DNA of 64,000 bases. Source: Gnetum montanum. Its lineage: Eukaryota; Streptophyta; Gnetopsida; Gnetales; Gnetaceae. The notes below the pieces were generated by a model, which was not told the DNA's origin, searched no databases, and saw only the letters and a list, made by a program, of their open reading frames with translations. The stretch is taken from contig MNCI01016011.1 of NCBI GenBank assembly GCA_015680685.1, positions 130,923-194,922 on the forward strand. The letters run 5' to 3'. The translations under genes were made by a program, and so were the position numbers. This document shows positions 45,088 through 58,700 of the stretch, one piece after another (positions within the stretch are counted from its first letter, which is position 1; every line of letters starts with the position of its first letter).

Positions 45088-48000
45088 CTAAGAATCTACC
45101 AGGTGTCCATGTGGGGCACCTAAGTAGAAATGCTTCAAATGTAATGCATTAAAGTTCCTCTATAACTTATGCCCTTGCAAATCAGAAATTTTATACACAT
45201 TGGGGCCAACGATGTTTGTAACTTGGAATGGACTTGTTCACATAGGATAAAACTTAGTTTGAGGATCTATTTGACTAGATACTCTATCTCTCTTATGGAC
45301 TAGATCTCCTATTTTAAAGACTTTACTTGCATATCTCTTATCAAGCCACCATTTAACAATTTGTTGACGATCAATATTATGAAAATCAATACACAATCGT
45401 AATTCACTTGTTCACTTTCTATCAGGCACTAAATTTGATGTCCAACTTTAGATTCTACAAGTTCATCAAGTTCTTCTTTCATCCAAGTTTCAATCTTAGG
45501 TCTAATAGATCTAAGTTTTTGTAGGTTGTTGAATACAACTTCTCGAGGAACATGTTCCATGGATGTGTCATCAAAATTTGGCACACCTTCTAACATTTTA
45601 AGGGATAGGATCTCATTTATATCTTTGTCCTCTCTTAATGGTGGTAGGTCACCCAAAAGAAATCCCTTTCCATCATGTTGATGATAAGGTAGGGTATCTT
45701 CATAGATTTCTTCACCTTCTATAGAAGTTTGATAGGGTTGGGTGGAATCTATATGAAGAAAAGGATTTATTTTTCTAATTTCACTCACATGATCATTTAT
45801 AACATGTTCACCATGCTTAACCTCAATAACTCCAATATAAAGATTAGTGTTTTGATTTTCCAAAGATTTATTTTGTTGATTGAAGGTTGTAACTACTTAT
45901 TTATAGAAAGGTTGTCTTGGTATGATCATATATTCAAATTTTCCTTTAATAAGGATTAATAGTTCTAAGAAATATGACCTAAAGAAGCCTCCAAACTTGG
46001 CTTCAAAAGTCCTAGACAAGAGCACATCATAAGTTGGTGACATGTCAACTACTAAGATATCTATATAACATGTAAATGTAGGGTATTGTTTAAGTTGTAC
46101 TTTCACTCCTCTTAATGAACCTGCTATAGGTATATTGGATCCATTGAGTTGAATCAAACTTTTTTTTGTAGTAGCATCCATGCTTCTAAAGTCTTACATA
46201 CCTCAAGTGACATGACACTAATGGTTGCTCTAGAATCCATCAAACAATTATGAACTTTCTTTCCTAAAATAATCAGAGTTGTTAGGAAAGGAGGTTGCTC
46301 TTTCTTGCTCATCATGGAAAAATCTCAAATTCTTCGCCTTGTGCATTTCCAAATTTTATCTCATACTTCTAAGTTAAAGTTGGATACTAATCAGTTGTTT
46401 TTTTGTTTGCAGCCTTGGAGCAGATACACCAACTCCCGCACTCTTTCCAATCTCGATCTGCTACATCGGAGTGTGTTATCATCATAATTTTGAGCTCTTT
46501 GTTGTTATCCTGGTCTTATAAACTCGTAGTTCCTAAGGATTCCCAGCATTTGATAGCTCTTTGACATGTACTCCCTTCTCTGGCATGTACTCCCACACCC
46601 TGAGAATGATTTTGTTTCAAGATGTTTTCTTTCAACACTCGCATTTGTCTTTGTTCTTCTCCCTATTTATCCATCAATATGTTCAGATGTTGATCATGTA
46701 CTTATTCTCATTTAATTAATAAAATTCTCTTTTTGGGGTCNTGAGTTTCTGCAAAATGAACTTGTCTTTCAGTTGGAGATTTTACTTTATTGGTTTCAAG
46801 TCCATGAACTATCTCTTGGATCACATCTTTCATTTCATTAAAATGTAAAAGGTTATACATTGAAATGTTAGCTTTAATTTTCTTCAAATACTCAACTAGA
46901 TCATAAGTCTTATGTTCATCTTTGGCTTCTTGTTAAGGAAGAGTTCTTCTAAGTATAGAAGGGGGGTTTGGTCATTGTGGGGCATTTTTTTTGAGATGGT
47001 CTAGTTTAATTATTTGTGTTTTTTTGGCTAGGAGCTCTTTTGTTTGGGGGAGTATAAGGATCATTCCTAGTATGTTGTTGTGTGTTGTTCATAATGTCAC
47101 TAAGTCTATGGTAGCAAGCATTATGTGGATTAGGATCACTTACTAAAACTTGTTCTAATGAAGGAACTTCCTCATTTTGTATTTCATGAGGTACATTAAG
47201 GACAATAATAGGGTTTTTTCCATTTTGTTGACTCTGAGTATTATCACCATATAGTGCTAAATATTGAGGACAAGTTTTCTTAGAGTGTTACCTAGTGTTA
47301 TGGAGATGCTAGTAATCATCATTGATTAATGTACTTAGCTTTTCACATTGTATAGGAACCTTATTGTTCCACTTTAATTCAACTACTTCATTTGAAATTT
47401 TTTGAAGTGATGTCAATATCTGGGTCATTTGATTTTGAGTTTGAGTTTGGGGCTCAACAGGATTAGATATCTACTTTGGGTTTATGATGGATTGAATTAA
47501 GGCCTTCAACTAGTCATCATTCAAACGTGTGTTAGATGGAAGAAATGAAGAAGATGTGGGGCCCTAAAAATAATTGTTTGAAGGTTGAGTCAGTTGAAGG
47601 GAAGTGAGAGTTGGAAACATGGTATTGGTCATTGGGAAAGTTGGTAACGATAGAGGACTAGATTGCATAGGGTTATTGACACTAATCATTTCAAATTATG
47701 TTTGAATACTATTCATGAGGGTAATTTGTTCTAACTTGATGGCTTTGGCCATCACTCCCTATATTTCTATTATGTTGGGATCTGATTTGATAGCATAGCC
47801 AAAGAATGATTCGATGGTACAGAGGTAGAAGTTAAGGATACCGTCAGGTTGTGAATGCATCTCATTTGGCACATAGACAAGTTGATGAAGGAATCTTAAG
47901 TTATAGTCACAAACATTTTCCCAAGGTATTTTCCTCAAGCTTGTAAAATTACTTAATGCTATGGCTTGGCTAGTGAACTTGTCAAACTGAAGTAAGAACT

Positions 48001-48292
48001 TATTTTTGAATTCTTGCTATGAGTCAATGGAGGCATTAGGGAACATCAAAAACCATTGGGTGGCTTTGCTCCTAAAAGTTGTCACAAATACCCTACATTC
48101 TACATCATTTTGTACAATGTTATGCATCCTTAGTAAGATTTTGAAACATTGTGTGTGTTGGTAGGCATCACTAGTAGGGGTTGTGGGATCATAGAACAAG
48201 TTTATGTTTTGGAGTGATTTTGGGATGTCATGATAATTGGAAAAGTTAAAGATGTTGCTCACCAAGGGAGTCATGGGTTGATTGACTACCAT
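45088..48292 (-). pseudogene. gag-pro: E5 gag-protease with RT fused to the integrase C-terminus
   Basis: Gag starts at ATG 48292; TFRSKATQWFLMFP and the following KFLLQFDKFTSQA are a typical retrotransposon capsid-like domain. Protease-like sequence lies at 46181-45897 (ATTKKSLIQLNGSNIPIAG, CYIDILVVDMSPTYDVLLSRTF). The pol frame then opens (45863-45429, MKEELDELVESKVG), gives SELRLCIDFHNIDR at the start of RT, and at about 45370 jumps straight to an integrase tail (DKRYASKVFKIGDLV, TSPFQVTNIVGPNVYKI, NALHLKHFYL), ending at TAG 45088. RT fingers/palm, RNase H and the integrase core are all gone. Stops are frequent. One ambiguous base is at 46741. Confidence 0.75.
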
Positions 48293-48970
48293 CCTAGTCT
48301 AAGTTATTCTAGAGATAGAAATTGAGAAATGTGAAGCTCATTGTTTCCTTAATGTAAAGTGACAGGTAGTTGGTCAGTTAGGGGTAGAGGTAAGTGATTC
48401 TTATTAAGAGGGTTTGCTCATAAAACAAGGATCATAGAATATAAATGTTAAAATAAAATTATAAAACTAAGTAAAAGAAAAGAAATATTGAATAATACTT
48501 TTTTGACAAAGAAGAAAAACACCAAAATATGCTATTTAAGAAAATATTTTTTAAAAGAAAAATAAATGCATGAAATTGCAATATTTATAAAATTTAAAAG
48601 GAAAATAGTAAATTGAAAATTTTTAGAAAAATAAATTTAAAATTAAATAATTAAATAAAAAAACCTTATCAAAGTTACAACTCAAGTAAGGATTGCCAAA
48701 ATAGAAATATGAAAATCAGATTGGGAAGAAGGGTTTTTTTTCAAAAAAAAGATTAGAAATGGGTGATGAGATTTAAAAATTTTTAGGAAACAAACTTTTG
48801 AAATAAAAAAATAAAGGGCTCGAAAATTCTCAAAAATATTTTTCAAAAAAAGGGATGAAAATAGATATGTTAGTGAAAAAAATAAATTTTGAAATAAGAT
48901 TAGGAAACAAGTCAGAAACAAGAAAAATGACAAAAAAAAATTGATATGGGAAAACAAAGGCTTAAAAAAT
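48293..48970 (-). other. E5 leader
   Basis: A- and T-rich sequence between the primer site and gag. No gene; the open frame at 48682-48990 is low-complexity. Confidence 0.5.
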
Positions 48971-48989
48971 GGTCCTCCTTCTAGTGCCA
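48971..48989 (-). promoter_or_regulatory. E5 primer-binding site
   Basis: The minus strand reads TGGCACTAGAAGGAGGACC, seven bases after the 5' LTR end. It differs by only a few bases from those of E1 and E2. Confidence 0.7.
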
Positions 48990-48996
48990 AAAAAAG

Positions 48997-50771
48997 TGTT
49001 GATGCCTACATTTTGGATGTACCAACACATAGGGAAAACTCGTTTGAGGAGACTATTTCTTAGGGCACCTCCCATATGGGTATGGAAACCCATGAATAGT
49101 CTCAGCTGAAGAGGGATATGTGATGTTTCAAAAAGTAAATTGAATTGAAAAGTTGGGAGAATTTAAATTGAATATTGTCTTGAAAATATAGTAACTAATA
49201 AATTTGAAACTTTTCCTTGGTCTCCTACTACTATTGCTAGTCCGTGTCATCTCGTCATCACAGATGCTGCCACAACCAACACTACTCATGGTCGCTAGGA
49301 GAGAGAGAGAGAGAGAGAGAGATATGTTCCACCATCAATGTTATTGTTCATGATTGCTACTAAGTAGAACACCCTTGCAGAAGCAAGGATGAAACCCTGC
49401 TGCATAACGACATGTTGTCACTGCTATTGGGTGTTGTTGTTGCTGCAACCATAGACTACTACTGGCCATCGCCTGCTTTTGACTACTGTGCATTGCCTAC
49501 CATCATAGATACTACCATCATGCACACCATTGGAAGAGAGAAAAGCTGAACCTCACATGTCCTACAGTTGTACCACCATCATTGTTCTATCGATCACAAT
49601 GTTGTTGTTGATGCACCACTATTGATGTGTCTACGTTTGCCACTGCTGACCGCCATCACCACATGTGCAGCCTATCATTCACCTCTGATACCATTAAGAG
49701 ATCTTTCATGTGTGCCACAGTTCACTTGAAAACCTACTGAATGCTACCTACTAGTACTTTGTAGTGGAGAGAGAGACATGCTATGTAGGGAGGATGCCTA
49801 CCACCACTAATGTCTATGTTGTAGTTCCATTACCAAGAATATTTCCACCATCACATGTAGATAGCTAACTTGGAGAGAGGGAAGGTTACTTGATCTACCT
49901 ACAACCATGATTGCCACTACCATGTGCCTTGTCAGAGAGAGGAGAGGTTGGTCGATGGTTCTGGTTATTGCTTGCTGCCTAGGGAAGAGGAGGCTCGATA
50001 TCCCATCCTCCCAAGTTGAGGGAGCTTCTCCATTAAATAAGCCACTACCCACCACTTCTTAAGTGCCCATGTTGCCTTGTCTCCACCATGTCCACCATCA
50101 ATTATAACCATGTCCCACATCTACCATGTAATGCACGTCAATTACTACAATGTGCTACCCATAACTTCCCACCATGACTACCACCACATCTCTACCACCA
50201 ATCGTAATGTCCACTATTGATGGTTACCTATGTACATCTCTACACGATCTACCAGCAATGCCCATCATCGATTACTACAACCATGCACCTTGTTAGAGAG
50301 AGGAGAAAATGATAAAAAAATGAAGAATTGGAAATAGCAATGGTGATGAGGTGAAAGTGTCAGATTTCTGAGGAATGAACTTATTTACCCTTGTTTCTAT
50401 TACTTGTTGTGTTTGATGATGTCTTTCCTTAATCTTGGAACTATATTGGTTTTTGTTGTATTTATGACATTTTTCTAGCATAATGGAAGCAAAGAATGCA
50501 ATGTCAGATATAACATAATTTAATTTGAAGGGCAAATGATTTCAGGCTACATGGAGGTTCCTTTACTATCCAATGCATGCATATTTCCATATGATTTTTT
50601 TTCTTTTTAAATTATTTATTTATTTTTCTTCCATTTTCATGTTGTTTATAATTAGTAATTGGTCTTAAAATTTTATTATCTATAATTTTTTGAATCTATT
50701 GGACAATATAAATATATATGCTATTGTTAATCATGGTCTTATGCCTAGCATGGGCGATGTTGGCATCAACA
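48997..50771 (-). repeat. E5 right LTR (5' LTR)
   Basis: This 1775-bp direct repeat of 41868-43676 includes the (GA)n run near 49297-49321. It ends GGCATCAACA. Confidence 0.9.
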
Positions 50772-52150
50772 CTACAATACCACTATCAAAAGTCTAGAAG
50801 ATGCTATTAGAATTTGGGAACATCAAGTTGAATAATCTACCGTATGATTTACCACCACTCAATTAAATATCTCATGTCACTAATCTTGTTCTAGATGCTA
50901 AAATTCCTAACAAAGTTGCATATTAGATATACCTTAGTGATAGAGAAGAGTTAGCAAGGCAAGTAGAGGAGCTATTGCAGAATGGTTTGGTAGATAGAAG
51001 TTTGATTTTTTGTGTGACACTTATTATTTTAATACCAAATAAGTGATACATAAAGATGAGAATATGCATTGATGCATGTGCGGTAAATCAAATCACCATC
51101 ATGTACCAATTTCCTATGCCACATGAGAATAATATTTTGGATAATCTTTATGATGCAAAGTCTTTAGAAAGATAGATTTAAAGAGTGGCTACCACTAGAT
51201 TAGAATTATAGAGGCATATGAGTGAAATATTGTATTTAGAACAAAAGATGATTTGTATGAGTGAAGGATGATGTGTTTTGGCCTTATCACAATTCACTAA
51301 GTACATTCATGCAATTGATGAATAAGGTATTAAAGCCATATCTTAGTCACTTTGTTATTATGTTTCTAGATGATATTTTTGTGTAAAACTATAGTATACA
51401 AGAGCATTTGAAATAGTTATGATTAGTATTACAATAGTTAAATTTGGAATAATTGATGATGAATGTCAAAAAGTGAAACTTTTTAAAAGATGAGCTAGTG
51501 TACCTTGGATTCATTATTTTCAAGAATGATTTGAAGGTAGGCCTTGAGAAAGTAAGAGTTATAGTTTAATGGCCAACATTGCAAAATGCCATGGAGGTGA
51601 GATCTTTCTACTATTTAGCAAGTTTTTTTAAACAAATCATTACGAATTTCAATGGTATAATAGCAAGGATGATCAACATCATTAAGGGGACTCAAAATTT
51701 GTATTTCAAGGAATACTAATAGCATTAAAAAGTTTTCAAAATTTGAAACATGCTCTCATCATAGCTCCTATTTTAGCATTACTAGATTTTAATAAAGTAT
51801 TTTTAGTTAAATGCAATGCTAGTAGTGAAGTAATAGGAGTCTTGAGTTAAGAAAGAAGACCTCTTGTCTATTTTACTAAAAATATGAATGAGTCCTACTA
51901 GAAATACTCTACATATAATGAGGAATTTTATGTTATTCTCCATGCATTAAAGAAGTGAAGACATTACTTGTTGCCTAAGGAGTTTATTCTATACACTAAT
52001 AACAATGCTTTATAATTTATTCAAAATTAGCCAAAGCTTAGTAAAAAAACAAAAAAAAAGGGATTTATAAGGTAAAAGCTAATGGTATAAGCACATGATG
52101 TTTCAATGGCTAGACAAATGAGATAAGCCAAAATAGTGGAAATACTATGG
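50772..52150 (+). pseudogene. pol: E6 RT and RNase H (continuation after E5)
   Basis: The frame begins with LPYDLPPL (50840), then REELARQVEELLQNGLVDRS, MRICIDACAVNQITIMYQFPMP (RT motifs 1-2) near 51060, and the catalytic box as FLDD for YFDD near 51370. RNase H follows: NKVFLVKCNASSEVIGVL (N for the catalytic D), RPLVYFTKNMNE, YSTYNEEFYVILHALKK and RHYLLPKEFILYTNNNAL (51780-52020). Integrase is not recognisable; similarity stops near 52150, just before the copia fragment. Many stops. Confidence 0.8.
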
Positions 52151-52189
52151 AGGTATTTCTTTTGGCTATGCATAAGAAGCCAAATTAAT

Positions 52190-53190
52190 AAATATGTTGC
52201 AAGTTGCTAAGTATGTCAAAGGGTGTTGATCTTCTTTACCTTGTCATTGAATTTGTTCTTGTGTTGCAACTTGCTATTGCTAGCACATTTAGAGGTCATA
52301 TGGCCTCTTCTATCACAAACCTAACATTTTATAGAAGAGAAATCAAGGTTAGAATTTTAAAAATTTCTAACTCTTTCTTTACCTTTGAACATATTGTATC
52401 TTTTCTAATTTTATCCCTTGCTTCTTTTGACTATCAATTGTTCTAGCTTCCTTGAGAGAAAGGAAATCTCATCTTCACTACCCTCATTATGCTCATTGAG
52501 CTCCTTCTCCTTGGAGGTAGTCTTTAGAGTGATGGGTTTTTCTTGCATAGCTCCTTTACTTATGAGATTCATTTCATAAGCAATGAGAGCACTTTGAAGC
52601 TCTTCAAATTTTAGAGTTGAAAAATCTTTGATTTCCTCCATGGCCATGACCTTTGATATGAACTCTAGTTAAAGTGTTCTAATCATTTTAATGATTACAT
52701 GGATCTCTCATAGATCTTTGCTAGTACATCTAATAGCTAGAACAAGATCATTTGCTCTAGAAACATAATCTTTTATTTTCTCATCTTCTCTCATTTTTAG
52801 CTTATCATATTCACTTTGTAAAATTAACAACTTTAATTATTCAACTATAGAGGTTCCTTCACAAGTAGCCTCTAAAGTTTTCCAAATCTCTTTGGCCATT
52901 TTACATCTCGCTACTCTATTAAACTCTGATTTATTCAAAGCATAATATAAATAATATTTTTCTTTAGAGTCAAACATGAACTTATCTTTTTCTTCTTGAC
53001 TGCATTTGTTGCGAGAGTTGATGGCTTTGGTGGAGCTATTGATAGGTAGAGTGTAGCCTTCAAGGATGAACTCCCAAACTTTAAACCCCATAGATTTGAA
53101 TAATCCTTGCATCCTAGCTTTCCAATAGATGAAGTTGAATCCATAAAACATGGATGGCTTTGTATAAGATGTCTACTCGATTGCTCACTC
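52190..53190 (-). pseudogene. gag: E7 Ty1/copia gag (truncated)
   Basis: Read on the minus strand: FYGFNFIYWKARMQGLFKS near 53150, VWEFILEGY, EFNRVARCKMAKEIWKTLEATCEGT near 52850, then an E/K-rich segment, and a CCHC zinc knuckle near 52300 (C-x2-C-DRRG-H-MTSK-C, one intervening stop). This is the UBN2-type gag of Ty1/copia elements. It ends near 52190 against the E6 remnant, with no protease or pol. Stops near 52836, 52700 and 52410 break the frame. Confidence 0.8.
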
Positions 53191-53218
53191 TTGAAGTTGA
53201 TGATGAAGAATAGGACTA

Positions 53219-53231
53219 GGCTCTAATACCA
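53219..53231 (-). promoter_or_regulatory. E7 primer-binding site
   Basis: The minus strand reads TGGTATTAGAGCC, two bases from the LTR end at 53234. One base differs from the usual initiator tRNA-Met site. Confidence 0.75.
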
Positions 53232-53233
53232 CT

Positions 53234-54451
53234 TGAGGATCATTGGACTTAGAAAGGGGGGATGAATAAGTTCCACAAAATAAAAATTAATCAACCAAAG
53301 CACACACCAAATTTTAACATGGTTCCCCAACTTGGATAGTCCACACTCAGTAGGTAGTTTTCTAGCACACCCCAAACTTTGTTTCTCTCAAAAGATGGTT
53401 TGAAGAGTACCGCACCTTGTACAAGCTCAAAGCTCAACTCTAGAGTGATATGATATCACAAATCCACTCAACCCCATAAGGTTCCAATAAGCTTAGAATG
53501 TGGTTTCTAGGATCCCACAAACTTTACAACTTAAGCTCCACTCTAGAGTATTGCGATGCTACACCAACACTCAATCCTATAGGATCCTAACAAGCTCAAG
53601 CAAGATTCCTTCTTACAAGAAGCACATCAACACTGCAAGGTAACAAAAAAGAACAAAAATTATAAAGAAAGAATGCAACTAAATTTCTTGATCCTTATAC
53701 CTTGAGGTACAACACACTTTGATCACTTACAAAAACAAAAGATAGTACAATGAGGAACAATAAAAAGAGAATGATGTATACAATGATTTCTTGATAGTGA
53801 CACTTGATAGTACATAATTCTTTCACATTTTCCAATGGAATGAAGTTTTCTTATAGCCAATATGTTTCCAAAATCACCTCAGAATTCATGCAAAGGCTAT
53901 CTAATGGTAATTGGAGATGTCTTCTTTGAGACTAAGACATCTTTCTGCATTAGACATTTATTTTGAAAAGATGTCTTCTCCACAAGAAAGATTCCTTTGT
54001 GGAGACGTCTTCATGAAGATTTTTTTCTCACCAGAAAGGCATCATCTATTTTTTAGTTATATCTTATTCTAAGCTACTTTCAACTCAGCCAAGATGTCTT
54101 TTGTTTCTTGGTGACATCTTTTCTTGATAGTAGAGGTCTTCTATTTCTATAAGAAGTCTTTACTAATTCTACTTCACTTTGGCCAAGATGTCTACTGCTA
54201 CTGAGAGACATATTCATTTGATGGAAGACATCTTTCTACCATAAGTTCTTTAATACTTGAGGCTTTCTTTTGATCATCAGAGATGAGTTTTGAAGTCTTC
54301 ATTCCTTGTCCATGCTCTTTGAACTCTTGCATGCTTCCTTGAGACTTTGTAAATATCCTTGCACTCTCCTTTTATCCTAAAAATACAACGACCACACAAG
54401 CATCCTTGTTCTCTATGTTTCTTAAGGTTTTGACATACCAAAATGTCAACA
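53234..54451 (-). repeat. E7 Ty1/copia 5' LTR
   Basis: On the minus strand it starts TGTTGACATTTTGGTATGTC and ends CA beside the primer site, 1218 bp in all. A second copy is not in the window, so the ends rest on the TG/CA rule and the primer site. A cluster of AAGATGTCTTC-like motifs lies at 53925-54240. Confidence 0.7.
53925..54240. repeat. Cluster of AAGATGTCTTC/GAAGACATCTT motifs in the E7 LTR
   Basis: About ten near-palindromic copies (for example AGATGTCTTCTTTGAG, AAGATGTCTTCTCC, GACGTCTTC, AAGATGTCTACTGC, GAAGACATCTTTC) lie within about 300 bp, on both strands, in what would be U3. Confidence 0.7.
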
Positions 54452-54599
54452 AAAATCACTTCATTATTAATTACTTAGTTCCTCTTAGACAACACATGAA
54501 GTTTGCAAAAGGGCCTAGCAAAAATTTTTTTTTTTATTTTATTAATTTTTCAAAATCATATCATTTAGTGATTCAAAAAAGAACCAAATTTTGGATTGG

Positions 54600-55720
54600 T
54601 TAATGAGCTTTCCTTCTTTGAGGTAAAGGCAACTCTATCAAAGATGAAAAATGGAAAAACTATTGGACCATGTAGCATTCCTATAGAATCTTGGAAAGTA
54701 GTAAGAGAGACATGATTTTCTTACGTGGCATAAATATTTAACAAAATTTTGAAGGATAGAAAAATGCCTTAAATTGAATAAAAAACATTATTATTCCCAT
54801 CTATAAAAATAAAGATATACAAAATTATGCAAACTGTAGAGGGATCAAAATAATGAACCATATTATGAAGCTTTGAAAGAGAGTCATAGAGCAACATTTT
54901 AGACTTGATTTAATAGTATCATAGAATTAATTTGGATTTATGCCAAGGAGATCTACTATAAAGACTATTTTCTTGATACAATAATTGATGGGAAAATTTA
55001 CAAAATATAGAAAATTTCCACATATGATCTTTATTAACTTAAAGAAAGCATATGATAGAGTTACTAAAGATATTATTTTATTGACCTTATAGAAGGAAAG
55101 CATCCCTAATAAATGTATTAAAGTAATTTAATACATGTAAGAAGGAATTATAACTAAAATTAAAATAGCATATGGAACAACATCTAAGTTTCTAGTCAAA
55201 GTAGGTCAACATCAAGGGTTTGCACTTAGCCTATATGTATTTTTCATTATTATGAATGCATTAATAAACAAAATACAAGATGAAATTCCTTAGTGTATGT
55301 TATTTTAAAATGATATTGTGTTGGTGGATACAACTTAAGAAAAAATTGCTTTTATAATAGAGAAGTGGAGCCATGCTCTAGAATCAAAAGACTTAAAACC
55401 TAGTAGAAGTAAGACTAAATATATTGAATGAAGTCTTAATTAAAAAATAGTGATAATATAGAAATGACAATTTAAAGCTAAAAGTCCCTCATTGCAAATG
55501 GTTTGGCTAGATAGGATAAATCCTCCAATGAAATGGTAAAATTCATAAAGATATAAGAAATAGAATAGAAGTAGGATGGTCAAAATGAATATAGGATAAT
55601 GGTCTTCCATGTGATAAAATATAACAATAAAACTAAAAAGGAAATTTTATAAGGTAACAATGATGCCTATTATCTTATTATTAAGGTGTTCTAATTTATG
55701 AGACTAAATTATTAATAATA
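54600..55720 (+). pseudogene. RTE-type LINE reverse transcriptase relic
   Basis: In the shifting frames one reads KMKNGKTIGPCSIPIESWK (54640), RRSTIKTIFLIQQLMGKF (54950), HMIFINLKKAYDRV (55020), a GQHQGFALS box (GLHQGSALSP type, near 55210), then IQDEIP-CMLF-NDIVLVD near 55290-55330, where FADD is expected, so one catalytic aspartate is changed, then LESKDLKPSRSKTKYIE. A weaker tail with LKRKFYKVTMMP (KGKFYRTAIRP type) follows to 55720. The order matches plant RTE LINE RTs. Stops are abundant. Neither endonuclease nor 3' tail is seen. Confidence 0.75.
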
Positions 55721-58700
55721 AAATGATTGAAAGCCTTCTTTTATAAAAAAAACTTCATTATCTTGCTTTGATATCTATTGTCATTATGTAAAGCAGTCAC
55801 GAGCATTTTTATTTTTTGCCTTTATGTAACTCTACATTGATATTAATCAACATGTCTTAAATATTCATACATTATAATGAATTTTTTTAATGGATTCCCC
55901 TATTCTAATTTTAAGTTTATCAATATGAATTCTTTATCAAAGTTCTTGGATTGTTGAATTTCAAGGATTCTTGGTAACCAAGATGAAGTTTATTCTATAT
56001 CTCTTTCATTGTTTTCAAAAAGAAAATAATATGACAAGAAAAGGAAATACATGTCTTTTTTGTTTTTAATATAACACTAGAAGTTTTAAGTAATTTAATT
56101 TTAATTTATTGGATAAAAAAGTAGTTTCATTTTAATTCATGAAAAAATAAAAATAAGGAAAAGTTTATAATACTAATATTCCATTGTACTTATGATTATG
56201 TGCCTTTTCTTTATGCTTCTTTTGGTTCTTTCTCTTCCTAGGATTTAAGCCTTCTAACTTCTCCTGACTTTGGGATACAGTTTGCAGCTATAAGTAAATA
56301 TGTCTCCTTTATATTTTCTTTTGAATAAATTAAGAAACAATGATAATAAGTAATTTATTTTAATACAAATGTAAAAAACTCATGTAAAGTACTAACTTTA
56401 GAAAATAAATACTATATACTATATAAATAACATGAAATTTAGAATTATTTAAAAAATATTAAATAATATTTGTTTAGAGTTAGCATTTTAATAGATGATT
56501 AAGATCAATGATTGACATAATAAAGTTTACATGTGTAGTATATCATAAGTATAATATATCAATGTTATAGGTTGAAATCAAAGCATTATATGTTGCATAC
56601 TAATCACATTGTTATGTTTAAAACTTACATAATAGTTTTTTAAAATTAGATAAGTTATATTAACATTACATTAATTTATGAAATTTGAAATTATCACTTA
56701 TTTCTAAAGTTTGTACTATAAGGTAATAAATATTAAGCATTAGAGATTAAAACTATTGTAAAAAAAAAAATTTTGAAGTAACACTTTAAAAATAGATAAA
56801 ATGTAGATGGAACTTCTTGCTAGAGTTTGATGCTTAATAACTAGTCCTTTTAATTAGCTACATTACATACATAAACTAATAACAAAAGCATATTTCAATT
56901 ACCTAAATGTGAATCAAACTAACTAATATAATATAAAAATATAATTTCCTATTTATTATACTTATGGAAAAAATTTATATGGAAAAGTAATATAAAAGAT
57001 ATACATACATTAAAACAAAGAACTCAATCTTTTATGACCTTAGCCTAAAATGAAATGTCAATAGAGAATATCCAACTTACTATGCTCTTATGATTTTTAT
57101 TTATGTTTTTTATTTATGCAACATGACTTAATTAACTAATTATTTAGTATAATTTTGAGATATTATATTAGGATAATAAATTAATGATACAATATTGAAT
57201 TCATATGATATTAAATTTTTGTATCAATACTAATTGATATAGATAATTAGAGACTATTAATTGATATCAATAAAATAAAAATACTAAGGCTAAAGAAAAA
57301 GTATTCTTAGAATTTTTATAAAAAAATACCAGAAAAGAAAGAAAATATAAGCTATTCTTTTTTTTCTTAGAAGTGGAACCAAAACTAATATAATGCATGT
57401 ATCACCTTCAAATGAGAGTTGCATGTGTAAATTTTACATTTTAATGCCCTTTAAAAAATAATTTCAATAGACTTTAATTATTTTAGAAAAACTCAATAGA
57501 ATCCTATCCATAAGTATTTCTAGTTATGTTGCTTCATCACTAAAATCAACTGCTAACTCATCAACATTCATTGTTATATTGCTACCATAAAGGCAAATGA
57601 AATTTTTAGAGGAAAATATTTAGAAACATAAAATAACTAGAAAATAATTCAACAAAGAAAAATTTATGAATATTAAGTCATATTCTCTATTTGAAGATCA
57701 AAGGCAAAGTAATTTAAAGCTAAAACAAATAACTTACTTTTGCAATAATCATTTATTTTAAACTTTCTATACTACAAGTGGAAATGTCAATAGATGCTTT
57801 AGAAGATTATTGATCTTTCAAGTCTTGCAATGGGTTAGAATAATTTCAAAATTCCCATATATAATATCCTTAACCAAAAAGTAAACTTATTTATCTCATA
57901 GGAATAATAATGGATTAGGAGGATGATGTTTACCTTATTTTGCCTTTTGATTCATGGTTACAAATATACTCTTAGAAGAAACTAGAGGGAAAATGTCTCA
58001 CTAGATGAAAAGCTTAGCCAATTATTAGCCAATTATTTTGAGTTTATCATAAGGGTAAAATTATTTTTACAAATTCTAGTATTATCCCTTCAGCAAGTTA
58101 TAAGTTTCCAATGGCATCTTATCCCAAGGTAGGTCTAAAAGGCATTGTACATGTTACAAAGTATCTTACGTGAACTAGATCTAAGAAATATCATAAGATA
58201 TACTTAGTTACTTGAATGAAAGTAGCAAATCCTATGTGGTCAAGGGATGGATTTTATTGTCTTCGAGATTTGTTAACTCTAGTGTTTCAAAGTGATCATG
58301 AGGCTACATGGATCTCCATTTGTTACAAGAAGTACTTAAAAATGATGTTATTCTTAATAAATCATAGTTTTGAAAGGGTTTATCAAAAGTATGAAAAATC
58401 TTAGATACTAAATTTAAATAGAGTATTAATTGGAAATACACATTTGAAGTGGATTTCTCCATCCAACTCAATAGATGCCCTTTTTCATAAATAAAGAATG
58501 AAGTAAAACATTTTTAAAAGGTACAACGTATCAAAGGTATTCAAATTTCAATGTATTTAATTATATAAAAATCCACCTAAATATATCCTTAGAATCTATG
58601 AATATAAATCTAACAAAATCATTAGGATTTCCATGTAAGTTCTAAATCCAAGTGGTAGCTTTTGGATAAGAAAGGAAAAACAAGTTATACCAAGTTTAAT

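Larger units (their letters stand above)
41868..50771 (-). mobile_element. E5: 8.9-kb LTR retrotransposon with deleted pol, nested in E6
   Basis: Direct LTRs 41868-43676 and 48997-50771 begin TGTTGATGC and end GGCATCAACA. Flanks are CTAAA and CTACA, a possible 5-bp duplication with one mismatch. The primer site on the minus strand (48971-48989) and Gag show minus orientation. Gag and protease are followed by only the start of RT fused to the end of integrase. The insertion point lies between protease and RT of E6, whose frame resumes on the far side. The primer site resembles those of the Tat elements E1 and E2. Confidence 0.88.

Noticed and set aside
58216-58404. 62-codon open frame in the AT-rich tract
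   Set aside because: No recognisable motif, neighbouring exon or promoter; its length is expected by chance here.
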